Source of the DNA: Leisingera aquimarina DSM 24565
Lineage (GTDB): Bacteria; Pseudomonadota; Alphaproteobacteria; Rhodobacterales; Rhodobacteraceae
NCBI RefSeq assembly: GCF_000473165.1
Contig: NZ_KI421504.1
Span: 620,596 to 684,595 of the forward strand
DNA: 64,000 bases
Direction: 5' to 3'
A model generated the notes under the pieces. The model did not search any database and was not told the origin of the DNA. It saw nothing but the letters and a program-made list of their open reading frames with translations. Both the position numbers and the translations under genes were made by a program. Below, in pieces: positions 35,838-44,749 of this stretch (positions are counted from its first letter, which is position 1; the number at the start of each line of letters is the position of its first letter).

Positions 35838-36024
35838 ACTTCTTCGCTGCGGTCTAAGTGTTTTTTCCAGAAGGATCAAGCACTTATTTCGCTTCGGGAC
35901 TGCCTGGCAGCCTGTGTCATGCTGTCCCGATAGGCGGCGTATCTAGGGCCAGTGCAGCGAGGGGTCAACCCCTTTTTTCAACTTTTCTCACCGAAGACTG
36001 GATTCATCGTCAGCACAGGTCTAT

Positions 36025-36867
36025 ATGCCCGGAATGAACACCCAAGCAGATACCGCACTCCCCTTCATGAAGATGCACGGGCTGGGCAATGACTTTGTTG
36101 TTGTCGACGCGCGCGCGCAGGACATCGTCATCACCCCGGCGATGGCCAAGGGAATTGCCCACCGCCGGTTCGGCGTGGGATTTGACCAGCTGACCGTCAT
36201 CTCGGACGGCGCCGGGGACGCACATCTGGCCTTCTATAACGCCGACGGATCCACGTCCGGAGCCTGCGGCAACGCCACCCGCTGCATTGCCCGCCATCTG
36301 ATCCTGGAAAGCGGCAAGTCCGAGCTGCATCTGACCACCGATCGCGGCGACCTTTATGCACGCGATGCCGGCGATGGCCTTACGTCTGTCAACATGGGAC
36401 AGCCACAGCTTGATTGGCAGGACATCCCGCTGGCCGAAGACGCGGATACATTGGAACTGCCCATTGAAGGCGGCCCTGCTGCAACTGGCATGGGCAACCC
36501 GCACTGCACATTCTTTGTCGAGGATGCCACGATCATTCCGCTGGAAGAATTCGGCCCCCGCTACGAGCATCACCCCCTGTACCCCCAGCGCACCAATGTG
36601 CAAGTTGCCCAGGTGACTGGCCCCAACCGCATCCGCATGCGCGTGTGGGAGCGCGGTGTGGGGGTGACACTGGCCTCCGGCTCCTCTTCCTGCGCCACAG
36701 CCGTTGCTGCGGCCCGCCGCGGGCTGACAGGGCGCAAGGTGCAGGTTGATCTCGATGGCGGCACCCTGTGGATCAACTGGGCGGAGGACGGAGTCTGGAT
36801 GACCGGCCCAACCATGCATGTGTTCGACGGCAGCTTCACACGCGAATTTCTGGAGACACTGAAATGA
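36025..36867 (+). CDS. dapF: Diaminopimelate epimerase
   Basis: DapF, 280 residues, converts LL- to meso-diaminopimelate for peptidoglycan and lysine. It is a cofactor-independent two-base racemase with both catalytic cysteines present: Cys81 in SGACGNATRC and Cys223 in SGSSSCATAV. The motif MHGLGNDFVVVD marks the N-terminus. A second ATG nine bases in (36034) is possible. Its TGA overlaps the mtaB ATG, so the two form an operon. Confidence 0.95.
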   Translation: MPGMNTQADTALPFMKMHGLGNDFVVVDARAQDIVITPAMAKGIAHRRFGVGFDQLTVISDGAGDAHLAFYNADGSTSGACGNATRCIARHLILESGKSELHLTTDRGDLYARDAGDGLTSVNMGQPQLDWQDIPLAEDADTLELPIEGGPAATGMGNPHCTFFVEDATIIPLEEFGPRYEHHPLYPQRTNVQVAQVTGPNRIRMRVWERGVGVTLASGSSSCATAVAAARRGLTGRKVQVDLDGGTLWINWAEDGVWMTGPTMHVFDGSFTREFLETLK

Positions 36868-38126
36868 GCGTACCCAAGTTCACCACCCTTGGCTGCCGCC
36901 TCAACGCCTATGAGACCGAGGCGATGAAGGAATTGAGCCAGCAGGCGGGCCTTGAGAAGGCTGTGGTCGTCAATACCTGCGCGGTGACCGCAGAGGCGGT
37001 GCGCAAGGCACGCCAGGAAATCCGCAAGCTGCGCCGGGAACACCCAGAGGCGCCCATCATCGTGACCGGCTGCGCCGCCCAGACCGAACCGGACACCTTT
37101 GCCGCGATGGAAGAAGTCACCCGCGTCATCGGCAACACTGAAAAAATGCAGGCCGAGACTTGGCAGCAGATCGCCAAGGGCCCGGACTTCATTGGCACCA
37201 CGGAAAAGGTGCAGGTCGACGACATCATGTCGGTGACGGAAACCGCAGGCCATCTGATCGACGGATTCGGCACCCGATCCCGCGCCTATGTGCAGGTCCA
37301 GAACGGCTGCGATCACCGCTGCACCTTCTGCATTATCCCCTATGGCCGCGGCAACTCCCGCTCCGTCCCTGCAGGCGTGGTGATCGACCAGATCAAGCGC
37401 CTGGTGGACAAGGGTTATAATGAGGTGGTGCTGACCGGAGTGGACCTCACCTCCTGGGGCGCTGATCTGCCTGCGCAGCCGCGTTTGGGCGATCTGGTGA
37501 TGCGCATTCTAAAGCTGGTGCCGGACCTGCCCCGCCTGCGCATCTCCTCGATCGATTCGATTGAAGCGGATGAGAATCTTATGCAGGCGATTGCCACCGA
37601 ACCGCGCCTGATGCCGCATCTGCATTTGTCATTGCAGCATGGCGACGACCTGATCCTCAAGCGCATGGCCCGGCGCCATCTGCGCGGCGACGCCATCGCG
37701 TTTTGCGAGGAGGCCCGGCGCCTGCGCCCGGAGATGACCTTTGGCGCAGACATCATCGCCGGCTTTCCAACCGAGACCGACGCTCATTTTGAGAACTCAC
37801 TGAAACTGGTCACTGACTGCGACCTGACATGGCTGCACGTCTTCCCCTACTCCAAACGCGACGGCACCCCGGCCGCAAAGATCCCCAATCAGGTGAACGG
37901 CAACGTTGTCAAGGAGCGCGCCGCCCGTCTGCGTGCGGCAGGCGACGCCCAGATCGACCGCCATCTGGCTGAACAGCTCGGCAAGACCCACCGCATCCTG
38001 ATGGAAAACCCGCATATGGGCCGCACTGAGCAGTTCACCGAAGTGGCCTTTGCCGCGCCGCAGGCAGAGGGCCGGATCGTCACCGCCGCCATAACAGGCG
38101 CCAGCGGCAGCCAGCTCACCGCCTGA
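36864..38126 (+). CDS. mtaB: tRNA t6A37 methylthiotransferase
   Basis: MtaB, 420 residues, adds a methylthio group to t6A37 in tRNAs reading ANN codons. It is a radical SAM enzyme with two iron-sulfur clusters: the UPF0004 cysteines 11, 39 and 70, and the radical SAM CDHRCTFC with Cys149, 153 and 156. A TRAM-like C-terminal region follows. It overlaps dapF by 4 bp. Confidence 0.93.
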   Translation: MSVPKFTTLGCRLNAYETEAMKELSQQAGLEKAVVVNTCAVTAEAVRKARQEIRKLRREHPEAPIIVTGCAAQTEPDTFAAMEEVTRVIGNTEKMQAETWQQIAKGPDFIGTTEKVQVDDIMSVTETAGHLIDGFGTRSRAYVQVQNGCDHRCTFCIIPYGRGNSRSVPAGVVIDQIKRLVDKGYNEVVLTGVDLTSWGADLPAQPRLGDLVMRILKLVPDLPRLRISSIDSIEADENLMQAIATEPRLMPHLHLSLQHGDDLILKRMARRHLRGDAIAFCEEARRLRPEMTFGADIIAGFPTETDAHFENSLKLVTDCDLTWLHVFPYSKRDGTPAAKIPNQVNGNVVKERAARLRAAGDAQIDRHLAEQLGKTHRILMENPHMGRTEQFTEVAFAAPQAEGRIVTAAITGASGSQLTA

Positions 38127-38143
38127 TCAGCGCGCTGAATGCG

Positions 38144-38557
38144 TCAGCAAGTTGCGGCCGCCACCGAAGCGGAATCGTAGAACTCGTGCAGGTCGCAGAT
38201 GCGCCCGTCCCGGAACCGGCACACAATGGCAACAGGCGTCTCCACCCGCTTTCCTGTGGCCTTGCAGGTCCAGGCCGTGGTGCCCAGCCCAACCACCCGG
38301 TCGCCCTCCGAAACCGTCTCTTCCAACGTCCAATGTTCCATTTCAAAGGCGCTGGTCAGCTCACTCAGATAGCTCTGCAGCTGCGCGCGCCCGTTCCGTG
38401 CCGCACTGAAATCCAGCCCATGCGCGCCCTCTCCCATCGAACGCATGCACATGTCTTCGGTTGTGTAGCCGTCCCACATGGTCAAATCGCCCGCCTTGCA
38501 GTCATTCCACTTGGCCATCACCTCACGCAGGATCTCTGCATTCGATAGTCCCGTCAT
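38144..38557 (-). CDS. SnoaL/NTF2-like fold protein
   Basis: Protein of 137 residues with the nuclear-transport-factor-2-like alpha-beta cone. The pattern (YTTEDMCMRSMGEGAHG, then CRFRDGRICDLHEFYDS at the end) is typical of SnoaL-like proteins, which include ketosteroid isomerase-like enzymes and many of unknown role. GGAGG before the ATG at 38557 fixes the start. It is convergent with mtaB. Function unknown. Confidence 0.7.
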   Translation of the reverse strand: MTGLSNAEILREVMAKWNDCKAGDLTMWDGYTTEDMCMRSMGEGAHGLDFSAARNGRAQLQSYLSELTSAFEMEHWTLEETVSEGDRVVGLGTTAWTCKATGKRVETPVAIVCRFRDGRICDLHEFYDSASVAAATC

Positions 38558-38819
38558 TGCAACGCCTCCCAACTCGTATTGATACAACCTCTAAAGGGTG
38601 CGCTCCGGTCTCCTCATCCGTCAAGCGTGCCTGCCCGCAATTGCAGCGCAGTCTGAACTGCGCTATGACTTCAACAAGGTCCCGGATACCTGCCGCTCGC
38701 AGCCTTTAGCTTTGGTGAAACCCGGACAAGGAATATTCCTGACGCCTGGGTGCATGCCCGGATAGCAACGCGAGCCCTGTCTGTATCGGCAACTGCACCT
38801 TCACGCGAAAGGTAACTCC

Positions 38820-39257
38820 ATGCAGCAACAGCCTGCTCTCCCACCTGTTCCGCAGCTCAAGGCCGAAGCGCGCCTGCTGCGCAAGCATTCACAGGCCCAG
38901 GGCCAACCCATCAGCCACAGCACCTCCCTGGAGCGAATCGCGCAATACTACGGCTTCCGCGACTGGAACACCCTTAGCGCGCGTGCATCAAACATCCTCG
39001 ATTTGCAGGTCGGGATGCGAGTCGAAGGCAAGTACTTGGGCCAGCCTTTCACCGGCTATATCCACGGTCTCTCGGCCTGCGGCACCAACGGCCACCGCCG
39101 GATAACCCTGCAGTTCGATACTCCGGTGGATGTGGTCCGGTTCGACAGCTTTTCATCCTGGCGCCAAAGGGTGTCCGCGGTGATTGGCGCAGACGACCGG
39201 TCGCCGCAGAAAACCGCCAACGGGCTGCCCCATCTGACGGTCAGCCCGCTGTTGTGA
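38820..39257 (+). CDS. Glyoxalase-related domain protein of unknown function
   Basis: Protein of 145 residues. The first 60 residues (LKAEARLLRKHSQAQGQPISHS and YYGFRDWNTLSAR) match the helical domain often annotated as glyoxalase-related in roseobacters. The rest is a small beta-rich part (MRVEGKYLGQPFTGYIHGLS). AAAGGT precedes the ATG. Role unknown; no catalytic residues are evident. Confidence 0.65.
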   Translation: MQQQPALPPVPQLKAEARLLRKHSQAQGQPISHSTSLERIAQYYGFRDWNTLSARASNILDLQVGMRVEGKYLGQPFTGYIHGLSACGTNGHRRITLQFDTPVDVVRFDSFSSWRQRVSAVIGADDRSPQKTANGLPHLTVSPLL

Positions 39258-39285
39258 CCCAAAGGCCTGTCTTCTTTCTAGTCCC

Positions 39286-39340
39286 AAATACTCCGGGGTG
39301 AATGCCCGCAGGGCAGAGGGGCAGCGCCCCTGTTCCCCTG
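39286..39340 (+). repeat. AAATAYYCCGGGG intergenic repeat, copy 1
   Basis: Starts AAATACTCCGGGGTG and continues into a GC-rich hairpin (AGGGGCAGCGCCCCT). Similar sequences lie at 47476 and 59150, all downstream of or between genes. Confidence 0.5.
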
Positions 39341-39347
39341 GCAACGA

Positions 39348-39378
39348 AAACCCCCGCAAGAGACACTTGCGGGGGTTT
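39348..39378. terminator. Bidirectional terminator between the glyoxalase-related gene and petC
   Basis: A 13-bp perfect stem AAACCCCCGCAAG/CTTGCGGGGGTTT with loop AGACA. Minus-strand readers get GGGTTTTCG after it, so it ends the petABC transcript. Confidence 0.85.
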
Positions 39379-39407
39379 GATGTTTCACGCTGTCAGTCAG
39401 ACAAGGA

Positions 39408-40193
39408 TCAGTCTTTGCCCTTGTGCGGCGCCCACAGCTTCTTGTTGGTCAGATACAGCAGCACCGACAGAACGGTCAGGAACAGCACGCCGACAAAGCC
39501 GGCCTGCTTGCGTGCCATCATCTTGGGTTCAGCAGTCCACATCAGGAATGCAGCGACGTCCTGCGCCATGGCGTCCACGTCATTGGCGTGGCCATCTGCA
39601 AACTCCACCTGTTCATCCGACAGCGGCGGCGCCATCGAAATCCAACCGCCCGGGAAGGCAGTGTTCTGATAGAAGATGGTGCCAGCCTCTTCCTTTTCTT
39701 CGCCGGTATAGCCAGCCATCAGAGAGGCGATATACTCGGCACCACCCATGCCTTTGAACAGCTGGTTCAGACCCGAACCGTAGGGACCGTGGAAGCCCGC
39801 GCGCGCCTTGGCCATCATGCTGAGATCCGGGGCGCCGGCGTTGTTGTTTTCCGGGAAGTGGTCGACCGGCTTTGCCGGGCGGTCCTCATCCAGTTCCGCA
39901 TCATAAACGCTGAAATTGTCAGCTGCGTAAGCCCGCACCTGATCCTCAGGCAGCTGCGGGCCGCCCTCGTCGCTCAGGGTGCGCAGCGGCACCAGCTTCA
40001 GACCGTGGCAGGCTGCGCAAACCTCGGTGTAGATCTGAAGGCCGCGCTGCAGCTGGTTGCGGTCATAGGTGCCGAACGGGCCTTCAAACGAGAAGGCGTA
40101 GTCGGTGATGTGCTGCTCGCCGCCTGCTGCGAAAGACGCCGCAGGGATCAGGGCCAGAGCGAAGGCGGCACCGGTTGCCAGTTTCTTGAACAT
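39408..40193 (-). CDS. petC: Cytochrome c1 of the bc1 complex
   Basis: Cytochrome c1, 261 residues. It has a signal peptide (1-22), the heme site CAACH at residues 59-63, and a C-terminal membrane anchor ([18 protein letters not shown]). It passes electrons from the Rieske protein to a soluble cytochrome c. It is last in petABC. Confidence 0.95.
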   Translation of the reverse strand: MFKKLATGAAFALALIPAASFAAGGEQHITDYAFSFEGPFGTYDRNQLQRGLQIYTEVCAACHGLKLVPLRTLSDEGGPQLPEDQVRAYAADNFSVYDAELDEDRPAKPVDHFPENNNAGAPDLSMMAKARAGFHGPYGSGLNQLFKGMGGAEYIASLMAGYTGEEKEEAGTIFYQNTAFPGGWISMAPPLSDEQVEFADGHANDVDAMAQDVAAFLMWTAEPKMMARKQAGFVGVLFLTVLSVLLYLTNKKLWAPHKGKD

Positions 40194-40212
40194 AGTCAGG
40201 TGTTCCTTCTTC

Positions 40213-41547
40213 TTACTCGGCAGGAGTGGCTTCAGCAGAAGACTTCTTGCCGTAGTGGGCGTCGAAATCCTCTTCGATGGTAGCAGGCTGCGCCGTCGGC
40301 TTCTCGATCACGCCCAGGAGCGGCAGGATCACCAGGAAGTAGCCGAACCAGTAGGCCGATGCGATCAGCGAGAACGATGCATAGGGCTCTTCCGCCGGCA
40401 TCGCGCCCAGCCACATCAGGGCAAAGAAGTCGATCACCAGCAGCGCGAACCACCATTTGAACATCGGACGGTAACGGCCCGAACGGACGCGCGAGGTGTC
40501 CAACCAGGGCACCAGCGCCATCACGGCAATCGCACCGAACATCGCCAGAACACCAAAGAACTTGGCGTCAACAATGCCGCCGGTCACGAAGGAGGCGAAC
40601 TGCACCACCCACACTTCCGAGGTAAAGGCGCGCAGGATCGCGTAGAACGGCAGGAAGTACCATTCGGGCACGATGTGCGCGGGCGTTACCAGCGGGTTGG
40701 CTTCGATGTAGTTGTCCGGGTGGCCCAGGTAGTTCGGCATGAAGCCGACGATTGCCCAGAAGATCACCAGCACAACGGCCAGGCCCAGGAAGTCCTTGAT
40801 CACGAAGTATGGCCAGAACGGCAGGGTGTCTTTCTTGGCTTCTTCCTTGGAGCCCTTGCGGACGTCAACACCGGTGGGGTTGTTGTTGCCGGTGGTGTGG
40901 AAGGCCCAGATATGCACGATCACCAGCGCCGCAATCACGAAGGGCAGCAGGTAATGCAGCGAGAAGAAGCGGTTCAGCGTGGCGTTATCCACCGCCGGTC
41001 CGCCCAGAAGCCAGGTCTGGATCGGTTCGCCGATGAACGGGATGGCGCCGAACAGGCCGGTGATCACGGTTGCGCCCCAGAAGGACATCTGGCCCCACGG
41101 CAGCACATAGCCCATGAAGGCGGTGCCCATCATCATCAGGTAGATCAGCATGCCGACGATCCAGGTGATCTCGCGGGGCGCCTTGTAGGAGCCGTAGTAC
41201 AGGCCGCGGAAGATGTGGATGTAGACAGCAACAAAGAACAGCGAGGCGCCGTTCATGTGAAGGTAGCGCAGCATATGGCCGCCGTTCACGTTGCGCATGA
41301 TGTGCTCGATCGAGGCAAAGGCCAGATCAGCATGCGGGGTGTAATGCATCACCAGGACAATGCCGGTGACGATTTGCAGCGCCAGGCAGAAAGCCAGGAC
41401 GATGCCCCAGATCCACCACCAGTTCAGGTTCTTGGGGGTGGGGATCATGATTGTGTCGTAGACAAGACCGACGATGGGCAGGCGGCTGTGCAGCCACTTT
41501 TCTGCGCCTGTCTTCGGCTCGTAATGGTCGTGCGGAATACCGGACAT
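40213..41547 (-). CDS. petB: Cytochrome b of the bc1 complex
   Basis: Cytochrome b, 444 residues with eight membrane helices. It binds hemes bL and bH through paired histidines in helices B and D (around [21 protein letters not shown] and [20 protein letters not shown]) and carries the quinol-oxidation PEWYF-type motif ([14 protein letters not shown]). It is 12 bp from petA and 19 bp from petC. Confidence 0.96.
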   Translation of the reverse strand: MSGIPHDHYEPKTGAEKWLHSRLPIVGLVYDTIMIPTPKNLNWWWIWGIVLAFCLALQIVTGIVLVMHYTPHADLAFASIEHIMRNVNGGHMLRYLHMNGASLFFVAVYIHIFRGLYYGSYKAPREITWIVGMLIYLMMMGTAFMGYVLPWGQMSFWGATVITGLFGAIPFIGEPIQTWLLGGPAVDNATLNRFFSLHYLLPFVIAALVIVHIWAFHTTGNNNPTGVDVRKGSKEEAKKDTLPFWPYFVIKDFLGLAVVLVIFWAIVGFMPNYLGHPDNYIEANPLVTPAHIVPEWYFLPFYAILRAFTSEVWVVQFASFVTGGIVDAKFFGVLAMFGAIAVMALVPWLDTSRVRSGRYRPMFKWWFALLVIDFFALMWLGAMPAEEPYASFSLIASAYWFGYFLVILPLLGVIEKPTAQPATIEEDFDAHYGKKSSAEATPAE

Positions 41548-41559
41548 GAGCGCGTTTCC

Positions 41560-42120
41560 TTATCCCAGCTTGATGGTGTTGGCGTCGGTGAACTCAGCCA
41601 CCGGCACATGCAGGTTCTCCGGCGCCGGGCCTTTGCGGATGCGGCCTGCGGTGTCGTAGTGCGACCCGTGGCAGGGGCAGAACCAGCCGTTGAATTCGCC
41701 GGCGCCGTCGCCCAGCGGCACACAGCCCAGGTGGGTGCAGACACCCATCATCACCAGCCATTCGCCGGCCTCGTCCATGGTGCGGTTGGCGTCAGCCGCG
41801 TCGGTGCCCGGCTTGTTCGGGTTTTCCGACCGCGGGTCGATCAGCTCGGACAGCTCCACGGCACGGGCTTCTTCGATCTCTTCCGGGGTGCGGCGGCGGA
41901 TGAACACCGGCTTGCCCAGGAACATGACCGAGATTTGCGTGCCAACTTCCACGCCGCTGACATCGACCAGGATCGAGGACAGTGCTTTCACGTCGGCGGA
42001 GGGGTTCATCTGGTTGACCAGGGGCCATACGGCGGCACCCGCGGTCACTGCCCCGGCGCCGGCAGTGGCGTAGTAGAGGAAATCTCTCCGGGTTCCTTCG
42101 TGGTCTTCTGCGTGGGACAC
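41560..42120 (-). CDS. petA: Ubiquinol-cytochrome c reductase Rieske iron-sulfur subunit
   Basis: Rieske protein, 186 residues. An N-terminal TRRDFLY sequence plus a hydrophobic helix (residues 17-36) serves as a Tat-type uncleaved anchor. The 2Fe-2S ligands are Cys128-x-His130 with Cys133 (CTHLGC), and Cys148-x-x-His151 (CPCH). First gene of petABC; the 210-bp gap upstream should carry the promoter. Confidence 0.96.
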   Translation of the reverse strand: MSHAEDHEGTRRDFLYYATAGAGAVTAGAAVWPLVNQMNPSADVKALSSILVDVSGVEVGTQISVMFLGKPVFIRRRTPEEIEEARAVELSELIDPRSENPNKPGTDAADANRTMDEAGEWLVMMGVCTHLGCVPLGDGAGEFNGWFCPCHGSHYDTAGRIRKGPAPENLHVPVAEFTDANTIKLG

Positions 42121-42330
42121 GAGGTTTTCTCCAATTCCAGCGCCCGTTTAGGGCAAACATGCGCATGCACCGCGATTGCTCGCAGTGACTCAGGCGCGTG
42201 TCTAGCGGGGAGAAGGGCATTCGTCCAGCGGTCATAGGCGCGCAGAAAGCCGCAGACGGCAATTCTGTCACGACTGTGTGACCGTGCCGCACCCATATCG
42301 GTGCGGCACCTGTCATTATCAAGGGCGCTC

Positions 42331-42933
42331 TCAGCCCGCCGGCGGTTTTGTAGCCTGCATGGAGGGGCGCGATTCGAAGCCCGCAAACCACTCCGCCAGC
42401 GCCTCGTTGCCCTGGCGCCAGCCCGCATCCGGGTGGCGCAGATCGACATATCCCAGCGCACAGGCCACCGCGATCTGGCCAATATCAAGCGGCCCCAGCA
42501 GGTGGCTCATCCAGCGCGCATTCAGCGCGGCACAGCCGCCCAGGACCTTGCTGCGCTGCGCATCCAGCCAGCCATCCCATTGTTTTTCCTCAGGTCGCAG
42601 ACGTTTTTCATAAGCCATCAAGATCGCCGCATCCATAATACCGTCGGCGGTGGCTTCCAGAACCTTACTGTCCCAACCGCCGCCATACAGCATGCCGCCT
42701 GCGCGGTCGTCCAGATAGGCGCAGATCACCCGGCTGTCATAAAGCGCCGGGCCGTCATTGCGCTCAAGCGCCGGGATTTTGGCCAGCGGGTTGCTGGCTT
42801 TCACCTCTGCACTGGGGCTGAGGGGCGTTGTGGTCACATTCAGGATTTCAACATCCTCAATCTGCCCGGTCTCATGCAGCAGCACCAAAACCTTGCGGGC
42901 AAAGGGCGACGCCGGTGAATATGTAAGCTTCAT
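42331..42933 (-). CDS. Glutathione S-transferase family protein
   Basis: GST of 200 residues. The thioredoxin-like N-terminal domain starts MKLTYSPASPFARKVLV, with Ser as the likely catalytic residue (SPASPF), then the cis-Pro/glutathione site KIPAL and DSRVIC. A helical C-terminal domain follows. The ATG at 42933 with GGAGG upstream is chosen over an earlier one. Substrate unknown. Confidence 0.85.
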   Translation of the reverse strand: MKLTYSPASPFARKVLVLLHETGQIEDVEILNVTTTPLSPSAEVKASNPLAKIPALERNDGPALYDSRVICAYLDDRAGGMLYGGGWDSKVLEATADGIMDAAILMAYEKRLRPEEKQWDGWLDAQRSKVLGGCAALNARWMSHLLGPLDIGQIAVACALGYVDLRHPDAGWRQGNEALAEWFAGFESRPSMQATKPPAG

Positions 42934-43047
42934 GGAAAATCCTCCGCTGTTTGGCTGCAGCCTACTGCAAGCCCTGCCAAGGGAAAGGGGCAATCATCAC
43001 TCTGTGTTACGCTGGGCGGGCAAAACCAGTGTCAGGAGGGTCTCCAA

Positions 43048-43344
43048 ATGATCATGCGGATATTCCAGGTTGTCATCCGGCCCGGCAAGGAAGCCGAGTT
43101 CAGCAAGTTCTTTCATGAAACCGCAATTCCATTGATGAAAGGCACCGAAGGCATCGTTTCCGTCCTGCCCGGCGCACCCCGCGCCGAAACTCCGCGGGAG
43201 TTCAGTTTTGTGATGGTGTGGAAGGATCTGGCGTCGCTCAAAGCCTTCGCGGGCGAGGACTACACCAGCCCGCATATCGACCCGGCTGAGGCAGAACTGG
43301 TCGAGTCGCGCACCATTAAACACTATGATCTGGTGGAAACCTAA
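43048..43344 (+). CDS. Antibiotic biosynthesis monooxygenase (ABM) domain protein
   Basis: Small protein of 98 residues with the ferredoxin-like ABM/dimeric alpha-beta barrel fold (RIFQVVIRPGKEAEFSKFF, then REFSFVMVWKDLASLKAFAG). Such proteins act on quinones or heme, or are of unknown role. GGAGGG lies before the ATG, and a second ATG two codons later is possible. It is followed by the FMN riboswitch and is not obviously linked to it. Confidence 0.75.
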   Translation: MIMRIFQVVIRPGKEAEFSKFFHETAIPLMKGTEGIVSVLPGAPRAETPREFSFVMVWKDLASLKAFAGEDYTSPHIDPAEAELVESRTIKHYDLVET

Positions 43345-43395
43345 CTCATTGTGAAATTCCCGCTTGCAGGCATCCCTGCTGGTTGGCACAGTCCC

Positions 43396-43545
43396 GCCGT
43401 TCTCAGGGCGGGGCGGAATTCCCCACCGGCGGTAAGCGGGCCAATCCCGTAAGCCCGCGAGCGGCTTCCAAGGATTTGGAAGTGTCAGCAGATTTGGTGC
43501 AACTCCAGAGCCGACGGTCACAGTCCGGATGGAAGAGAACGTGCA
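43396..43545 (+). promoter_or_regulatory. FMN riboswitch (RFN element)
   Basis: Carries the conserved blocks: TCTCAGGGCGGGGCGGAA, CCCACCGGCGGTAA, AGCCCGCGAGCG, GTCAGCAGATTTGGTG, CCAGAGCCGACGGTCA, and AGTCCGGATGGAAGAGAAC. It lies 78 bp upstream of ribH, so riboflavin synthesis is switched off when FMN is plentiful, probably at translation or transcription elongation. Confidence 0.96.
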
Positions 43546-43622
43546 GAAGGGCGGCGCCAGAAACGCGCCCGTCTGTTCGTGATCGCCTTGGGTGACGTGT
43601 CAGAACCAAAGGAGATTACGAT

Positions 43623-44060
43623 ATGACACACACCCGCTATGCCTTCATCAAGGCGCAATGGCATGCTGATATTGTTGACCGGGCGCTGGAAGGGTTTTTG
43701 CAGCTGATCCCGGAAGCGCAAGTCGATGTCTTCGACGTGCCCGGCGCCTTTGAAATGCCGCTGCTGGCGCAGGAGCTTGCCAAGACCGGAAAATACGCCG
43801 CCGTGGCTTGCGCCGCATTGGTGGTGGATGGCGGCATCTACCGGCATGACTTTGTCGCCCAGGCAGTTGTCGACGGGCTGATGCGTGCAGGCATGGAAAC
43901 CGGAGTGCCGGTGCTGTCGGTCTCGCTGACCCCGCATCAATTTCAGGAAACCGATCACCACGTCGCCATCTACCGCCAGCACTTCATTCAAAAAGGCAAA
44001 GAAGCCGCCTGCGCCGCGCTGATGATCACCAAAACTCGAGAAGCGGCGCTGGCCGCCTAA
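43623..44060 (+). CDS. ribH: 6,7-dimethyl-8-ribityllumazine synthase (type II)
   Basis: Lumazine synthase of 145 residues, the penultimate step of riboflavin synthesis. The stretch FIKAQWHADIVDRALEGF and the later PGAFEMPLLAQ match the type II (RibH2) form known from Brucella and Mesorhizobium, which forms a decamer rather than a capsid. It stands alone under the FMN riboswitch. Its stop codon overlaps the convergent thiQ stop by a few bases. Confidence 0.92.
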   Translation: MTHTRYAFIKAQWHADIVDRALEGFLQLIPEAQVDVFDVPGAFEMPLLAQELAKTGKYAAVACAALVVDGGIYRHDFVAQAVVDGLMRAGMETGVPVLSVSLTPHQFQETDHHVAIYRQHFIQKGKEAACAALMITKTREAALAA

Positions 44061-44749
44061 CCCAAATAGGCCTTCAAGGCAGGCGGCGGGTTGTCCAGCA
44101 GCTCCGCCGTCTGTTGCGGCGGATGCGCCGTGCCATCCGTCACCAGGACCACCTGATCTGCAATCCGGCGCGCATCATCCGGATCGTGGCTGACCATCAG
44201 CACCGTGGCACCGCTTTCGCGGGCCAGCTCCGCGACCAGATCCAGCATCTCTGCCTTCAACGCCGGGCCAAGCGCGGCAAAGGGTTCATCCAGCAGCAGA
44301 ATGCCCCGCCCCTGCACCAGAACCCGCGCCAGTGCCACCCGGCTTTGCTGCCCCCCGGACAGCGCCGCAGGCTTGCGTGTACCCATGCCGCCAAGGCCGA
44401 CCCGCTCCAGCGCTGCATCGACCCGGCTCCACTCCGCCCGGCTCAGCCGAAGGTTGGCATGCAGCCCCAAGCCGACGTTTTGCGCCACGGCCAGATGCGG
44501 AAACAGGTTGCCGTCCTGAAACAGCATCGCCACCGGCCGCTTGCCCGGCGGCCGGTTGGTCATGTCCGCGCCCTTCCACAAGATACACCCGCGGGTGACA
44601 GGCAGGAAACCGGCCACAGCCTCCACCAGCGTGGATTTCCCAGCACCGGAGGGGCCGATCACCGCCACGCAAGCACCGGGCGCGATCTCCAGATCCGCCT
44701 CGACCGCATAGTCGCCGTTCATGATCCGGCAGTTCTCAAGCCTCAGCAT
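44057..44749 (-). CDS. thiQ: Thiamine ABC transporter ATP-binding protein
   Basis: ABC ATPase of 230 residues: Walker A GPSGAGKST (33-41), signature LSGGQQSRVALA, Walker B ILLLDEPFAAL, switch His in VSHDPDD. It powers the ThiBPQ importer for thiamine. It overlaps thiP by 14 bp and ends tail to tail with ribH. Confidence 0.94.
   Translation of the reverse strand: MLRLENCRIMNGDYAVEADLEIAPGACVAVIGPSGAGKSTLVEAVAGFLPVTRGCILWKGADMTNRPPGKRPVAMLFQDGNLFPHLAVAQNVGLGLHANLRLSRAEWSRVDAALERVGLGGMGTRKPAALSGGQQSRVALARVLVQGRGILLLDEPFAALGPALKAEMLDLVAELARESGATVLMVSHDPDDARRIADQVVLVTDGTAHPPQQTAELLDNPPPALKAYLG

Noticed and set aside
35955-35978. Short hairpin upstream of dapF as terminator
   Set aside because: GGGG/CCCC with a 4-base loop and T run is too small and lies upstream of the gene on the same strand; left uncalled.
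40105-42237. A 710-codon open frame on the plus strand across petABC
   Set aside because: It lies antisense to the clearly real petABC genes, is His/Gln/Arg-rich with no recognisable domain, and reflects the high GC codon usage of the opposite strand.
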